DNA from: Novosphingobium resinovorum | Lineage (GTDB): Bacteria > Pseudomonadota > Alphaproteobacteria > Sphingomonadales > Sphingomonadaceae | Direction: 5' to 3' | Assembly (NCBI RefSeq): GCF_001742225.1 | Contig: NZ_CP017075.1 | Location: forward strand, 2,790,001 to 2,854,000 | DNA length: 64,000 bases | Shown: one piece after another, positions 9,021-18,614 of the stretch | Numbering within the stretch: the first letter of the stretch is position 1 | Layout: each line of letters starts with the position of its first letter | Notes under the pieces: generated by a model | The model's database searches: none | What the model was told of the DNA's origin: nothing | What the model saw: only the letters and a program-made list of their open reading frames with translations | Position numbers and translations under genes: made by a program

Positions 9021-11690
9021 TCAGTCCTCCGTGCCTGCCTCGCGCTTGAGGTCGTAGAGGATTTCCAGCGCATCGCGCGGAGACAGCGCGTCGATGTCCA
9101 TATCGCGTAGCTTGTCGCGCAAGGTATCGCACTCCTCCTCGCGGGTCGCCTCGGCGGCAGCGAAGAGCGGCAGGTCGCCGAGGCCCGCGGCGAGGCCGCC
9201 GGTTTCGGCGCGGCCCTTTTCCAGCTTCTCCAGCACCGACTTCGCCCGGCTGATGACCTTGGGCGGAACGCCCGCCAGCCGTGCTACGGCAAGACCGTAG
9301 CTGCGGTCCGCCGGACCCTCGGCCAGTTCGTGGAGGAGGACGAGATCGCCCTTCCACTCGCGCGCGCGGACGTGGTGGAGCGAGAGCGCCTCGCAGGTCT
9401 CGGCCAGCCGCGCCATCTCGTGGTAATGCGTGGCGAAGAGGCAGCGGCAGCGGTTGGTTTCATGCACCGCCTCGGCCACCGCCCATGCGAGGGCAAGTCC
9501 GTCATAGGTGGACGTGCCGCGCCCGACTTCGTCGAGGATCACAAAGCTGCGCTCCGAAGCCTGCGCGAGAATGGCGGCGGTTTCCACCATCTCGACCATG
9601 AAGGTCGAACGCCCCCGCGCGAGGTTGTCCGAGGCGCCGACGCGGCTGAACAGGCGATCGACCATGCCGATCCGCGCCGACTTGGCGGGCACGAAGCCGC
9701 CCGCCTGCGCGAGCAGCACGATCAGCGCGTTCTGGCGCAGGAAGGTGGACTTACCGCCCATGTTCGGGCCGCCGATCAGCCAGAGCCGGTCATGGCTGGC
9801 GAGGCGGCAGTCGTTCGCCACGAAGCGCTCGCCCTGCGCCTTAAGGGCTGCCTCGACCACCGGATGCCGCCCGCCCTCGATCTCCAGCGCAAGGCCGTCC
9901 ACCACTTGCGGGCGGGTCCAGTTGCCCTCGGCGGCGCGTTCGGCCTGACCGGCGGCAACATCGATGCGGGCCAGCGCGGCGGCGGTGCGGGCGATCTCCC
10001 GCCGTGCGGCGACCGCTTCGGCCACCAGCTTCTCGAAATGTGCGTCCTCCGCCGCGAGGGCATGGCCACCCGCCTCGGTGATGCGCGCGGCTTCCTCGTG
10101 CAGCGCCAGCGCGTTGAAGCGCATCGCGCCTGCCATCGTCTGGCGGTGCGAGAAGCCGCTGTCGGGCTCCATCAGCCGGTCGGAATGCCGCTGGGCAACC
10201 TCGATGAAGTAGCCGAGCACGTTGTTATGCTTGATCTTGAGCGAGGCGACGCCGGTATCCTCGCGGTACTTGGCCTCCAGCGCAGCGATGGCGCGGCGGG
10301 CATTGCCCGACATCACGCGCAGCTCATCGAGCGAGGCGTCGTAGCCGCTGGCGATATAGCCGCCCTGCCCGCGTTCGGTCGGAGGCGTCTCCACCAGCGC
10401 GCGGGCGAAGTGATCGACCAGTGCGCCATGCCCGCCAAGATCGGGCAGTACGCGGTCCAGCAGCACCGGCAGGTCGTCCATCTGCCCCAGCCGATCGGCG
10501 ATCCGGCGTGCACCGCTCAAGCCATCCCGCAACTGACCGAGATCGCGCGGAGAGCCGCGCCCCGCCACTACGCGACCGAGCGCGCGGCCCACGTCGGGCA
10601 GTGCCCGCAGCGCCGCGCGCATGTCCTCGCGCAGCAGCGCATCGCCGTGGAGCCATTCGACCAGTTCCAGCCGCTCGGCGATGGCCATGCGGTCGGTCAG
10701 CGGCGCGGAAAGATCGTCCGCCAGCTGGCGCGCGCCCGCGCCGGTCACGCAGCGGTCGATCGCGTCGATCAGGCTGCCCTTGCGTCCGCCGCTTGAGGCT
10801 TCGAGGATTTCGAGGCTGGCGCGCGTGGCTTCGTCCATGGCCAGCGCGGCGTCACTCGCGCGCGCCTCGGGCGGGAGCAGCAACGGCAGCTTGCCGCGCC
10901 CGACATGGTCGAGATAGGCGATCAGGCCCCCGGCGGCCGCCAGCATCGCCCGCGTGAAGGCCCCGAAGCCGTCTAGCGTGGCAACGCCGTGAACCAGCTT
11001 CAGCCGCTCCTCGCCGCCGTCGGAGGAGAATTCGTGGCCGCCGCGCCCGATGGCGCCATCGGGAGCCTGATCCCAGCCCTCGGGCACCACCAGCTCGCTC
11101 GCGCCCAGCCGGGCCATCGCCGCCGCCAGCCGCTCGGGCGCGCACTCTTCCAGTTCCATGCGGCCGGTGGAGATGTCGCAGGCCGCGATGCCAACGATCC
11201 CGCGAACTTCGCAGGCCGCCGCCAGCACATTGGCGCGGCGCGGCTCGAGCAGCGATTCCTCGGTCAGCGTGCCCGCCGTGACGAAGCGCACGATGCCGCG
11301 CGCGACCAGCGACTTGGAGGCGCGACCTTCCCTGCGGGCGCGCTCCTTGGCCTCTGCGGGGGTCTCGGTCTGCTCGGCGATGGCGACGCGGCAGCCTGCC
11401 TTGATGAGCCGCGCAAGATAGCCTTCGGCCGCGTGCACCGGCACCCCGCACATCGGGATCGGCTGGCCCAGATGCTCGCCGCGCGTGGTCAGCGCGATGT
11501 CGAGCACCTGGCTCGCCGTCTTCGCGTCCTCGAAGAACAGCTCGAAGAAGTCGCCCATGCGATAGAACAGCAGGCAGTCGCCTGCCTCTTCGCGCAGCGC
11601 AAGGTACTGCGCCATCATCGGAGTCGCGCCGGAAGTCATGCCAGCAGCGTTAGCGGCGCACCTGTCATTTTGGGAAGCGGGGTGGGACAT
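9021..11690 (-). CDS. mutS: DNA mismatch repair protein MutS
   Basis: The 889-residue protein recognises mismatches and couples this to ATP hydrolysis. The mismatch-binding Phe-x-Glu is in FYRMGDFFELFFEDA (about residues 42-56). The C-terminal ATPase has Walker A GGPNMGGKSTFLRQN, Walker B FVILDEVGRGTSTYDG and the following TLFATHYHEM-type switch (LFATHYHEMARL). The start at 11690 has an AGGGGAAAGG ribosome-binding site; an internal ATG at 11639 lacks one. It is divergent from the malic enzyme gene with about 65 bases between them. Confidence 0.97.
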   Translation of the reverse strand: MSHPASQNDRCAANAAGMTSGATPMMAQYLALREEAGDCLLFYRMGDFFELFFEDAKTASQVLDIALTTRGEHLGQPIPMCGVPVHAAEGYLARLIKAGCRVAIAEQTETPAEAKERARREGRASKSLVARGIVRFVTAGTLTEESLLEPRRANVLAAACEVRGIVGIAACDISTGRMELEECAPERLAAAMARLGASELVVPEGWDQAPDGAIGRGGHEFSSDGGEERLKLVHGVATLDGFGAFTRAMLAAAGGLIAYLDHVGRGKLPLLLPPEARASDAALAMDEATRASLEILEASSGGRKGSLIDAIDRCVTGAGARQLADDLSAPLTDRMAIAERLELVEWLHGDALLREDMRAALRALPDVGRALGRVVAGRGSPRDLGQLRDGLSGARRIADRLGQMDDLPVLLDRVLPDLGGHGALVDHFARALVETPPTERGQGGYIASGYDASLDELRVMSGNARRAIAALEAKYREDTGVASLKIKHNNVLGYFIEVAQRHSDRLMEPDSGFSHRQTMAGAMRFNALALHEEAARITEAGGHALAAEDAHFEKLVAEAVAARREIARTAAALARIDVAAGQAERAAEGNWTRPQVVDGLALEIEGGRHPVVEAALKAQGERFVANDCRLASHDRLWLIGGPNMGGKSTFLRQNALIVLLAQAGGFVPAKSARIGMVDRLFSRVGASDNLARGRSTFMVEMVETAAILAQASERSFVILDEVGRGTSTYDGLALAWAVAEAVHETNRCRCLFATHYHEMARLAETCEALSLHHVRAREWKGDLVLLHELAEGPADRSYGLAVARLAGVPPKVISRAKSVLEKLEKGRAETGGLAAGLGDLPLFAAAEATREEECDTLRDKLRDMDIDALSPRDALEILYDLKREAGTED

Positions 11691-11755
11691 CCTTTCCCCT
11701 ATCGCGTCGCGATTTCATCCGTTAGGGCCTCTGGCAAATCTGGGGAGATCAAGCT

Positions 11756-14020
11756 TTGTCCGATAAGTCCAAGGTCCAGTTCACCGATCGCGAGGCGCTG
11801 TTCTACCACCAGACCCAGCGTCCGGGTAAGATCGAGATCATCGCCTCCAAGCCGATGGCCACCCAGCGCGACCTCAGCCTCGCGTATTCGCCGGGCGTCG
11901 CCGTGCCGGTGCAGGCCATCGCCGACGATCCCGCCACCGCCTACGACTACACCGCCAAGGGCAACCTCGTCGCGGTGATCTCGAACGGCACCGCGATCCT
12001 GGGCATGGGCAACCTCGGCGCGCTGGCGTCGAAGCCGGTGATGGAAGGCAAGGCGGTCCTGTTCAAGCGCTTCGCCGACGTCGATTCGATCGACATCGAA
12101 CTCGCCAGCGAGGACACCGACGCGCTGATCGAGGCCATCGCGATGATGGAGCCCAGCTTCGGCGGCATCAACCTTGAAGACATCAAGGCGCCGGAATGCT
12201 TCATCATCGAGCAGACCCTGCGCGAACGCATGAACATCCCGGTCATGCACGACGACCAGCACGGCACCGCGATCATCGCGGCGGCGGGCCTCATCAACGC
12301 CTGCCTCATCACCGGCCGCAAGCTGGACGAGATCAAGGTCGTGGTGAACGGCGCGGGCGCCTCGGCGCTGGCCTGCACCTCGCTCATCAAGTCCATGGGC
12401 GTGAAGCATGAGAACGTCCTCGTCTGCGACACCAAGGGCGTGATCTATCCGGGCCGCGAGCGCGTGGACCAGTTCAAGTCCGCCCACGCCGTCTCGACCG
12501 ACAAGCGCACGCTGACCGAAGCCCTCGTTGGCGCTGACGTCGTCCTCGGCCTCTCGGCCAAGGGCGCGATCACTCCCGAGATGGTCAAGTCGATGGCGCC
12601 CGAGCCGATCATCTTCGCGATGGCCAACCCGGACCCGGAGATCACCCCGCCCGACGCCAAGGCAGTGCGCCCCGACGCGATCGTCGCCACCGGCCGTTCG
12701 GATTACCCGAACCAGGTCAACAACGTGCTCGGCTTCCCCTTCATCTTCCGCGGCGCGCTCGACGTGCGGGCGACCGCGATCAACGAGGAGATGAAGATCG
12801 CCGCCGCCACCGCCATCGCCGAACTGGCGCGCGAGCAGGTCCACGAGGACGTCGCGGCGGCCTACGGCGGCGAGACGCAGCAGTTCGGCCGCGACTACAT
12901 CATCCCCGCGCCGTTCGATCCGCGCCTGATGGAAGTGGTGCCGATGGCCGTGGCCAAGGCCGCGATGGATTCGGGCGTTGCCCAGAAGCCGATCGAGGAC
13001 TTCGAAGCCTACCGCGACCAGCTCAAGGCCCGCCTCAACCCGACCACCTCGGTCCTCACCCGCGTCTACGAGCAGCTGAAAGCCAACCCCAAGCGCGTGA
13101 TCTTCGCCGAGGCCGACAACGAAGTCGTCCTGCGCGCCGCGATCCAGTACCGCGACTTCGGCTACGGCGAGCCGATCCTGGTGGGCCGCACCCAGACCAT
13201 CCTCGACCGGATGGCGGACCTCGGCGTGCCCAACCCCGAGAGCTTCCACATCGAGAACTCGATGGTGTCCGAGCACGTCCAGCCGATGGTGGAGATGCTC
13301 TACGACCGCTTGCAGCGCCGCGGCTTCCTGAAGCGCGACGTGCAGCGCATGTGCAACACCGACCGCAACATCTTCGCCTCCGGCCTGCTCAAGCTGGGCG
13401 TCGGCGATGCGATGGTGACGGGCATGACCCGGCCCTTCGCGCAGTCGATGAAGGAAGTGCGCCGCGTGCTCGACCCGGCCGAGGGCGAACTGCCCTGCGG
13501 CATTCACATGATGGTCGGCAAGAACCACACCGTCTTCATGGCCGACACCACCATCAACGAGCGCCCCACCGCCGAGGAACTGGTGGTCATCGCCAAGGAA
13601 ACCGCCGCCGTCGCCCGCAAGCTGGGCCACGAACCGCGCGTCGCCTTCCTCAGCTACTCGACCTTCGGCAACCCTGCGGGCAAGTGGCTCGACGCCACGC
13701 GCGAGGCGATCCAGCTGCTTGACCAGCAGCAGGTCGACTTCGAATACGAGGGCGAGATGGCCCCCGACGCGGCGCTTAACCCCAAGATCATGGAACTCTA
13801 CCCGTTCTGCCGCCTGTCCGCTCCGGCGAACGTGCTGGTCATGCCGGGCCTGCAGTCGGCCAACATCTCGGCCAAGCTGCTCAAGGAAATCGGCGGCACG
13901 ACCTCGATCGGGCCGATGCTGCTGGGCATGGAAAAGCCGGTGCAGATCGTGCCGATGACCGCCATCGCGCCGGACGTTCTCACGCTGGCGGCGCTGGCGG
14001 CTGCGGGGATCACGGGCTGA
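11756..14020 (+). CDS. maeB: NADP-dependent malic enzyme with C-terminal phosphotransacetylase-like domain
   Basis: The 754-residue fusion oxidatively decarboxylates malate to pyruvate. The malic enzyme half (residues 1 to about 430) contains LAYSPGVAVPVQAI, DDQHGTAIIAAAGLINA and the NAD(P)-binding VVNGAGASALAC. The second half (about 440-754) resembles phosphate acetyltransferase, which in MaeB proteins is thought to be regulatory (acetyl-CoA sensing) rather than catalytic. Translation starts at TTG with GGGGAG just upstream. Repeat R1 copy B, with strong hairpins, follows the stop. Confidence 0.96.
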   Translation: MSDKSKVQFTDREALFYHQTQRPGKIEIIASKPMATQRDLSLAYSPGVAVPVQAIADDPATAYDYTAKGNLVAVISNGTAILGMGNLGALASKPVMEGKAVLFKRFADVDSIDIELASEDTDALIEAIAMMEPSFGGINLEDIKAPECFIIEQTLRERMNIPVMHDDQHGTAIIAAAGLINACLITGRKLDEIKVVVNGAGASALACTSLIKSMGVKHENVLVCDTKGVIYPGRERVDQFKSAHAVSTDKRTLTEALVGADVVLGLSAKGAITPEMVKSMAPEPIIFAMANPDPEITPPDAKAVRPDAIVATGRSDYPNQVNNVLGFPFIFRGALDVRATAINEEMKIAAATAIAELAREQVHEDVAAAYGGETQQFGRDYIIPAPFDPRLMEVVPMAVAKAAMDSGVAQKPIEDFEAYRDQLKARLNPTTSVLTRVYEQLKANPKRVIFAEADNEVVLRAAIQYRDFGYGEPILVGRTQTILDRMADLGVPNPESFHIENSMVSEHVQPMVEMLYDRLQRRGFLKRDVQRMCNTDRNIFASGLLKLGVGDAMVTGMTRPFAQSMKEVRRVLDPAEGELPCGIHMMVGKNHTVFMADTTINERPTAEELVVIAKETAAVARKLGHEPRVAFLSYSTFGNPAGKWLDATREAIQLLDQQQVDFEYEGEMAPDAALNPKIMELYPFCRLSAPANVLVMPGLQSANISAKLLKEIGGTTSIGPMLLGMEKPVQIVPMTAIAPDVLTLAALAAAGITG

Positions 14021-14036
14021 ATTTGAAGGGGAGCAT

Positions 14037-14217
14037 GCAGGGGTTTACCACCCCTGCACCCCGTATACCGTCGAGGTCGTGCGCGAAGCGACGTCGTTCC
14101 GCCAAGGCTTCGTCGGGAGACTTATAAAGCCTGCGGCGCAATTCCGCTGGCATATCTCCACCCTCGTCATTGCGGGCGCAGCGACGACAGTATGGGGGTC
14201 TGGGGCGATGGCCCCAG
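14037..14217. repeat. Dispersed intergenic repeat R1, copy B
   Basis: This copy shares with 7956-8122 the 29-base opening block containing the GCAGGGGT..ACCCCTGC hairpin, the inner GCCTGCGGCGCAAT and CGACGACAGT blocks, and the closing CTGGGGCGATGGCCCCAG hairpin. It fills the space between the convergent genes maeB and trmB, so it can act as a terminator in either direction. Confidence 0.8.
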
Positions 14218-14222
14218 GACTT

Positions 14223-14939
14223 CTACTTCCGCCTGTAACGGAAATACCAGACCTCATGCCCGTAAACCGTACGCGCCTTGTGCTCGTAGCGCGTCTGCGG
14301 CCAGCCGCCCGGGCGAACCTGAAAATCGCCGGGCTTCTCGCATAGCCATTCGAACTGTTCGGTATGCCGCTGCATCACCATCAGCGCATGGCGCAGGTAG
14401 ATCGCGTGGTCGGTGCCGAAGCGGAACTCGCCGCCGGGCCTGAGCTTGGCGGCGAACATGTCGACCGGACCGTCGTTCATCATCCGGCGCTTGGCGTGGC
14501 GCGCCTTGGGCCAGGGGTCCGGGTGCAGCAGGTAGAGGAACGAGAGCGAGCCGTCCGGGATGCGCTCCAGCGCTTCCAGCGCATCGCCGTGATGGATGCG
14601 CACGTTGCCGATCGGCGGATGCGCGCCGTTGTCGCCGCTGACGTGGGTGAGCGCCTGCGCCACGCCGTTGAGGAACGGTTCGGCACCGATGAAGCCGTGA
14701 TCGGGCAGCATGTCGGCGCGCTGCGCCATGTGCTCGCCGCCACCGAAACCGACCTCGAAGTGGAGCGGGCGATCGTCGCCGAACAGCACCTGCGCGGTGA
14801 TCGGGCCTTCCTCGGGCATGGAGATACGCGGGAGCAGGTCGTCGACGAGGCTCTGCTGCGCAGCGCGCAGGGGTTTGCCCTTGGCGCGGCCGTAGAGGCG
14901 GTTGAGCGTGGTCGGATCGCCGGATTTGTAAGCCGTCAT
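14223..14939 (-). CDS. trmB: tRNA (guanine-N7-)-methyltransferase TrmB
   Basis: The 238-residue SAM-dependent enzyme methylates G46 in the tRNA variable loop. It has the SAM-binding FEVGFGGGEHMAQRA (motif I), HHGDALEAL, and the catalytic region LYLLHPDPWPKARHAKRRMM typical of TrmB. The ATG at 14939 was chosen because the family starts near MTAYKSGDP; the longer frame would overlap the divergent cidA region. The C-terminal TRYEHKA motif is present. Confidence 0.95.
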   Translation of the reverse strand: MTAYKSGDPTTLNRLYGRAKGKPLRAAQQSLVDDLLPRISMPEEGPITAQVLFGDDRPLHFEVGFGGGEHMAQRADMLPDHGFIGAEPFLNGVAQALTHVSGDNGAHPPIGNVRIHHGDALEALERIPDGSLSFLYLLHPDPWPKARHAKRRMMNDGPVDMFAAKLRPGGEFRFGTDHAIYLRHALMVMQRHTEQFEWLCEKPGDFQVRPGGWPQTRYEHKARTVYGHEVWYFRYRRK

Positions 14940-15055
14940 GGCGCGCGCCGATACACAAGGGGGGCGGGACTCGCAATCGGGCATAGTTGCGCGGCGCAAC
15001 TTGGCGGACCGAAATGCGGATTGCCGAGCATGTGTCGCCCTGCTTTATCCCGGTC

Positions 15056-15412
15056 ATGCTGCGCGCCATCTTCCTCCTTCTCGCCTGCCAGCTTGCGGGC
15101 GAAGCGATCCATCGCATCACGAGCCTGCCCCTGCCGGGCGCGGTCATCGGCATGGTCCTGCTGGTCGGATGGCTGGCGCTGGTCCCGCGCGAGCGGCCGA
15201 CGCTGACCGTGGTGACCGGCTGGCTCACCGCGCACCTGTCCATCATGTTCGTCCCCGCCGCCGTCGGGCTGATCGAGGAAGGCCCGGTTCTTTCGCGGTA
15301 CGGCGTGGGGCTGGTGACGGCCACGGTGGCCTCCACGCTGCTGACGCTGATCGTGACGGCGCTGGTATTCCGCTGGGCCTTCGTCCGGTTCGCGCCGGAG
15401 GGCGAGGCGTGA
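15056..15412 (+). CDS. CidA/LrgA family membrane protein
   Basis: The 118-residue product has four predicted membrane helices and the CidA/LrgA motif LPLPGAVIGMVLL near residue 24, followed by LIEEGPVLSRYG. The family resembles holins and modulates murein hydrolase export or pyruvate transport. The start could also be 15014 or further upstream; 15056 gives the usual family length. Its TGA overlaps the GTG start of the cidB-like gene, forming a two-gene operon. Confidence 0.88.
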   Translation: MLRAIFLLLACQLAGEAIHRITSLPLPGAVIGMVLLVGWLALVPRERPTLTVVTGWLTAHLSIMFVPAAVGLIEEGPVLSRYGVGLVTATVASTLLTLIVTALVFRWAFVRFAPEGEA

Positions 15413-16107
15413 GCGATCCCGCACTGCTGGCGACCCCGCTGCTCTGGCTGACGGTCACGCTGGGCGTGTTCGAGGTCTTCGACTCCCTATCAAAGCGCTG
15501 CGACCGCCATCCGCTGCTGCATCCGGTGCTCTGGAGTACGCCGGTGCTGATCGCCTTGCTGCTGGCGAGCGGCACCTCCTACGAGACATACAAGGCCGCG
15601 ACCTTCCCGGTCAGCTTCCTGCTCGGCCCGGCGGTCGTCGGGCTGGCGGTGCCGGTCTGGCGCGAGCGGGCACGCATTCGCCGGCTGGCCATACCGATCG
15701 TGCTGGCGCTGGGTGCGGGCGCGGTGACCTCGATCGTCAGCGCGGTCGGCGTGCTGGCGCTTTTCGGCGCGCCGCGCGAGATTCTCGCCTCGATCGCGCC
15801 GAGGGCGACCACCACGCCCGTCGCGATGGCGGTGGCGGGACAGCTTGGCGGCGTCCCGGCACTGGCGGCGGTGATCGTGCTGTTCGCGGGCGTCTTCGGC
15901 GCGATGGTCGCGACGCCGCTGCTCAATGCGCTGGGTCTGGGTGGCTACCGCGCGCGCGGCTTTGCCCTCGGCGTTGCCGCACACGGGATCGGCACCGCGC
16001 GGGCGTTTCAGGTGGACGCGACGGCTGGCGCGATGGCGAGTCTGGCGATGGCGCTCAATGCCGTGGTGACGGCGGCGCTGCTGTCGGTGGTGGCGCTGCT
16101 GGTTTAA
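15409..16107 (+). CDS. CidB/LrgB family membrane protein
   Basis: The 232-residue product has about six to seven membrane helices. It carries the LrgB signature FLLGPAVVGLAVPVW near residue 66 and PRATTTPVAMAVAGQLGG near residue 140. It is the partner of the CidA-like protein just upstream (GTGA overlap). A GTG start at 15409 is used; the open frame extends upstream only across the cidA gene. Confidence 0.9.
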   Translation: MSDPALLATPLLWLTVTLGVFEVFDSLSKRCDRHPLLHPVLWSTPVLIALLLASGTSYETYKAATFPVSFLLGPAVVGLAVPVWRERARIRRLAIPIVLALGAGAVTSIVSAVGVLALFGAPREILASIAPRATTTPVAMAVAGQLGGVPALAAVIVLFAGVFGAMVATPLLNALGLGGYRARGFALGVAAHGIGTARAFQVDATAGAMASLAMALNAVVTAALLSVVALLV

Positions 16108-16116
16108 GGGTGTGCC

Positions 16117-16212
16117 TTGCCGCCAGGGGCTTCGACAAGCTCAGCCCGAGCGGTTTTGAGAGCAGTTTTCCAAATCCCGCTCAGGCTGAGCTTGTCGAAG
16201 CCCCGGCGGCAA
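16117..16212. repeat. Inverted repeat R3, copy 1 (long palindromic element)
   Basis: Two arms of about 35 bases (TTGCCGCCAGGGGCTTCGAC.. and its inverse) enclose about 25 bases. The same arm sequence (GCTTCGACAAGCTCAGCCTGAGCGG type) recurs at 28507-28583, and a single arm occurs at about 46114-46138. The element lies between the converging cidB and ctrA genes. Such palindromes are common dispersed elements of sphingomonad chromosomes. Confidence 0.85.
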
Positions 16213-16227
16213 GGCCCGGCCGCTCAC

Positions 16228-16260
16228 AAAACAACGGCCCGCCCCTCGAGAGGGCAGGCC
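16228..16260 (-). terminator. Rho-independent terminator of ctrA
   Basis: Read on the minus strand, GGCCTGCCCTCTCGAGGGGCGGGCC forms a GC-rich stem with one mismatch per side and is followed by GTTGTTTTG. It lies about 37 bases beyond the ctrA stop codon. Confidence 0.75.
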
Positions 16261-16296
16261 GCCTTGGTTCCTGCAAGGGGTGCAGGGTAATCTGGC

Positions 16297-16992
16297 TTAT
16301 GCCGCTTCGGCAGCCTCGTCCGGATCGCGCAGGACGTAGCCGCGGCCCCACACCGTCTCGATGTAGTTGGCGCCGCCGCAGGCATGCGCGAGCTTCTTGC
16401 GCAGCTTGCAGATGAAGACGTCGATGATTTTCAGTTCGGGCTCGTCCATGCCGCCGTAAAGGTGGTTGAGGAACATTTCCTTGGTCAGCGTGGTGCCCTT
16501 GCGCAGCGAGAGCAGTTCCAGCATCGCGTATTCCTTGCCGGTCAGGTGCACGCGGGCGCCATCGACCTCGACCGTCTTGGCGTCGAGGTTGGTGACCAGC
16601 TTGCCGGTGCGGATGACCGACTGCGAGTGGCCCTTGGAGCGGCGCACGACGGCGTGAATGCGGGCGATCAGTTCCTCGCGGTGGAACGGCTTGGTCACGT
16701 AGTCGTCCGCGCCGAAGCCGAACGAGCGGACCTTGCTGTCCATCTCAGAGATGCCCGACAGGATCAGCACCGGCGTCTGCACCTTGGCGACGCGCAGCTT
16801 CTTCAGCACGTCGTAGCCGTGCATGTCGGGCAGGTTGAGGTCGAGAAGGATGATGTCGTAGTCGTACAACTTGCCCAGATCGAGGCCTTCCTCGCCCAGA
16901 TCGGTGGAGTAGACGTTGAATCCTTCCGCCGTCAGCATGAGCTCGATAGCCCGGGCCGTGGTCGGTTCATCCTCGATCAGCAGCACTCGCAT
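16297..16992 (-). CDS. ctrA: Cell-cycle response regulator CtrA
   Basis: The 231-residue OmpR-type regulator controls cell-cycle, motility and polarity genes in alphaproteobacteria. The receiver domain starts [20 protein letters not shown], with the phosphoacceptor Asp in [21 protein letters not shown] and the switch Lys in [14 protein letters not shown]. The winged-helix DNA-binding domain contains [53 protein letters not shown], the near-invariant CtrA recognition region. The C-terminus ends in Asp/Glu/Ala (PDEAAEAA), a hydrophobic end of the kind used for ClpXP turnover. The ATG at 16992 begins at the conserved N-terminus. Confidence 0.97.
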   Translation of the reverse strand: MRVLLIEDEPTTARAIELMLTAEGFNVYSTDLGEEGLDLGKLYDYDIILLDLNLPDMHGYDVLKKLRVAKVQTPVLILSGISEMDSKVRSFGFGADDYVTKPFHREELIARIHAVVRRSKGHSQSVIRTGKLVTNLDAKTVEVDGARVHLTGKEYAMLELLSLRKGTTLTKEMFLNHLYGGMDEPELKIIDVFICKLRKKLAHACGGANYIETVWGRGYVLRDPDEAAEAA

Positions 16993-17078
16993 GGGTCGGT
17001 TCCTTCTTGCCCCCGATGCCCGCGGCTGACGCAGCCTTTTGCGGACATTGCGTTGTATTAACCATATGACCAATGAAG

Positions 17079-17102
17079 GTTAAAGGTTAATTCGTCGTAA
17101 AC
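17079..17102. promoter_or_regulatory. Candidate CtrA-binding site upstream of ctrA
   Basis: About 95 bases upstream of the ctrA start, TTAA-N7-TAAAC (17087-17102) differs by one base from the CtrA consensus TTAA-N7-TTAAC. A second TTAA half-site lies just before it (17079-17084 region, GTTAAAGGTTAA). Autoregulation of ctrA is known in Caulobacter. The site is inferred from sequence only. Confidence 0.45.
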
Positions 17103-17246
17103 GCCGGATTTTCCCTTAAGTATTTCAAACGTGGTTTCCGGCGTGACGGCGCGCGAACCGCGCCATTGCTCACCAGAACGGCGGACGGTGGTTAATGTTA
17201 AGGAAGCCGCGCAAGAAAATGCAAACGATTCGAGGCGGGCCGATTC

Positions 17247-18614
17247 TTAACCCGCCACGGCCTTCGCTACCTGCATCGGCTGACGGCCACGGCGCACGCG
17301 TTCCGCCGGGCGGTCGATGCGCTTGAGGTAGCTCCACAGCCCGCACTGCAGCCCGATCAGCATCAGGATGAACGGCTGGAAGGCGATGCCGACGAACAGC
17401 GAGCCGATCATGTAGACGACCTGCGCCAGTTGCAGCGCCACCGCGAGCGGTGCGGCCCAGGCTTCGTCAGGCTCCTTGCGATTCTTCCAGCGACGGCGGA
17501 TCATCTCCATCTGCACCACGCCCGAAAGCTGCAGCAGCAGCCACAGCGCGAAGCCGGGGATGCCCTGCTCGCCCAGCATCTCGAAGTAGCTGGAGTGGAA
17601 CGCGCGGCCGGTCTCGACGACGGGGGTGCGGGTGATCGTCACGTTGCTGCCGGTGGTCTGGCTGGAGACGGTGTCGTAGGCGACCTTGCTGGACAGGTAG
17701 ACCTCGAAGCCGCCGCCCATCGGATGGTCCTTCACATAGCCCAGCGTCCACTTCCACACGCCGATTCGGGTGCTGGCGGACTGGTCGGACTTGTGGTCCT
17801 CGATCGTGTTCATGCGCTGCATGTAGGATTGCGGCAGAAACGGCACGACTACCACCAGCGCCAAAGCCATGCCCGCCGAGATCAGCACCCGATTCTTCGC
17901 CGTGCGCAGATAGAGTCCGAACAGGATCGCCAGGCAGACGAGGCCGGTGCGCGCCTGCGTGCCGATCGGGATCAGCGAGCAGGCGAAGATCAGCGCGCCG
18001 GTGAACAGCCAGACCTTCCAGTCGGGCGGAAAGATCGTGCCATATCGCGCCAGCCACACCGCCACCGGAATCAGCGCGATGGCGACGCAGGAGATGATCG
18101 AGCCTTCGTAGAGCCCGGTGTTGTTCTCCACGAAGATGATGAGGCTGCCGTAGCCGCCGCCGCCCATCGCCGTCTTGAGCCCGCCGTCGATGATCAGCGC
18201 GCTCGCCGAAAGCACCATCGCCAGCGCCACCGCCTCGATTCGCAGGCGCGTGCGCAAGGTCAGCGGCAGGAACAGCGCGAAGACCAGTGCCTTCCACACC
18301 CACGACCACTTGGTCAGCGCTTCCTCGGGATAGTCGGCCGTGAACGTGGTCATGGCGCAATAGAGAAGCAGCACCCCGATCAGGCCCTGCCGCCAGCTGA
18401 AACGCGAATCGCGCTTGTCATCGAACACCAGCCAGCCGAGGAACGCCGCCGAAAAGGCGATCAGCGAGATCGGCAGGCGCGTCAGGAAACCCCACGAGAT
18501 GATCTGCGGCGCGACGATGTCGACGTAGAGGTAGCACAGCACCCAGAGGAACGGCCGCTTGAAGCCGAGCAGCATCATCGCCGCGAAAAAGCCGGTCAGC
18601 GCGAGGTTAAGCAT
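17247..18614 (-). CDS. Putative O-glycosylation ligase, exosortase A system-associated
   Basis: The 455-residue membrane protein has about ten or more hydrophobic segments and a large periplasmic loop. It resembles the Wzy/O-antigen ligase family. The N-terminal LLGFKRPFLWVLCYLYVDIVAPQ and the sequence GRAFHSSYFEMLGEQGIPGFALWL match the exosortase-A-associated ligase group (TIGR03097 type). The neighbouring glycosyltransferase belongs to the same system. The exosortase gene itself is not in this window. The ATG at 18614 overlaps the upstream small ORF by eight bases. Confidence 0.85.
   Translation of the reverse strand: MLNLALTGFFAAMMLLGFKRPFLWVLCYLYVDIVAPQIISWGFLTRLPISLIAFSAAFLGWLVFDDKRDSRFSWRQGLIGVLLLYCAMTTFTADYPEEALTKWSWVWKALVFALFLPLTLRTRLRIEAVALAMVLSASALIIDGGLKTAMGGGGYGSLIIFVENNTGLYEGSIISCVAIALIPVAVWLARYGTIFPPDWKVWLFTGALIFACSLIPIGTQARTGLVCLAILFGLYLRTAKNRVLISAGMALALVVVVPFLPQSYMQRMNTIEDHKSDQSASTRIGVWKWTLGYVKDHPMGGGFEVYLSSKVAYDTVSSQTTGSNVTITRTPVVETGRAFHSSYFEMLGEQGIPGFALWLLLQLSGVVQMEMIRRRWKNRKEPDEAWAAPLAVALQLAQVVYMIGSLFVGIAFQPFILMLIGLQCGLWSYLKRIDRPAERVRRGRQPMQVAKAVAG

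Noticed and set aside
11699..13630. A 643-codon open frame on the minus strand opposite maeB
   Set aside because: It is composed of shadow sequence (rich in H, V, D, L and G), while maeB is complete on the other strand.
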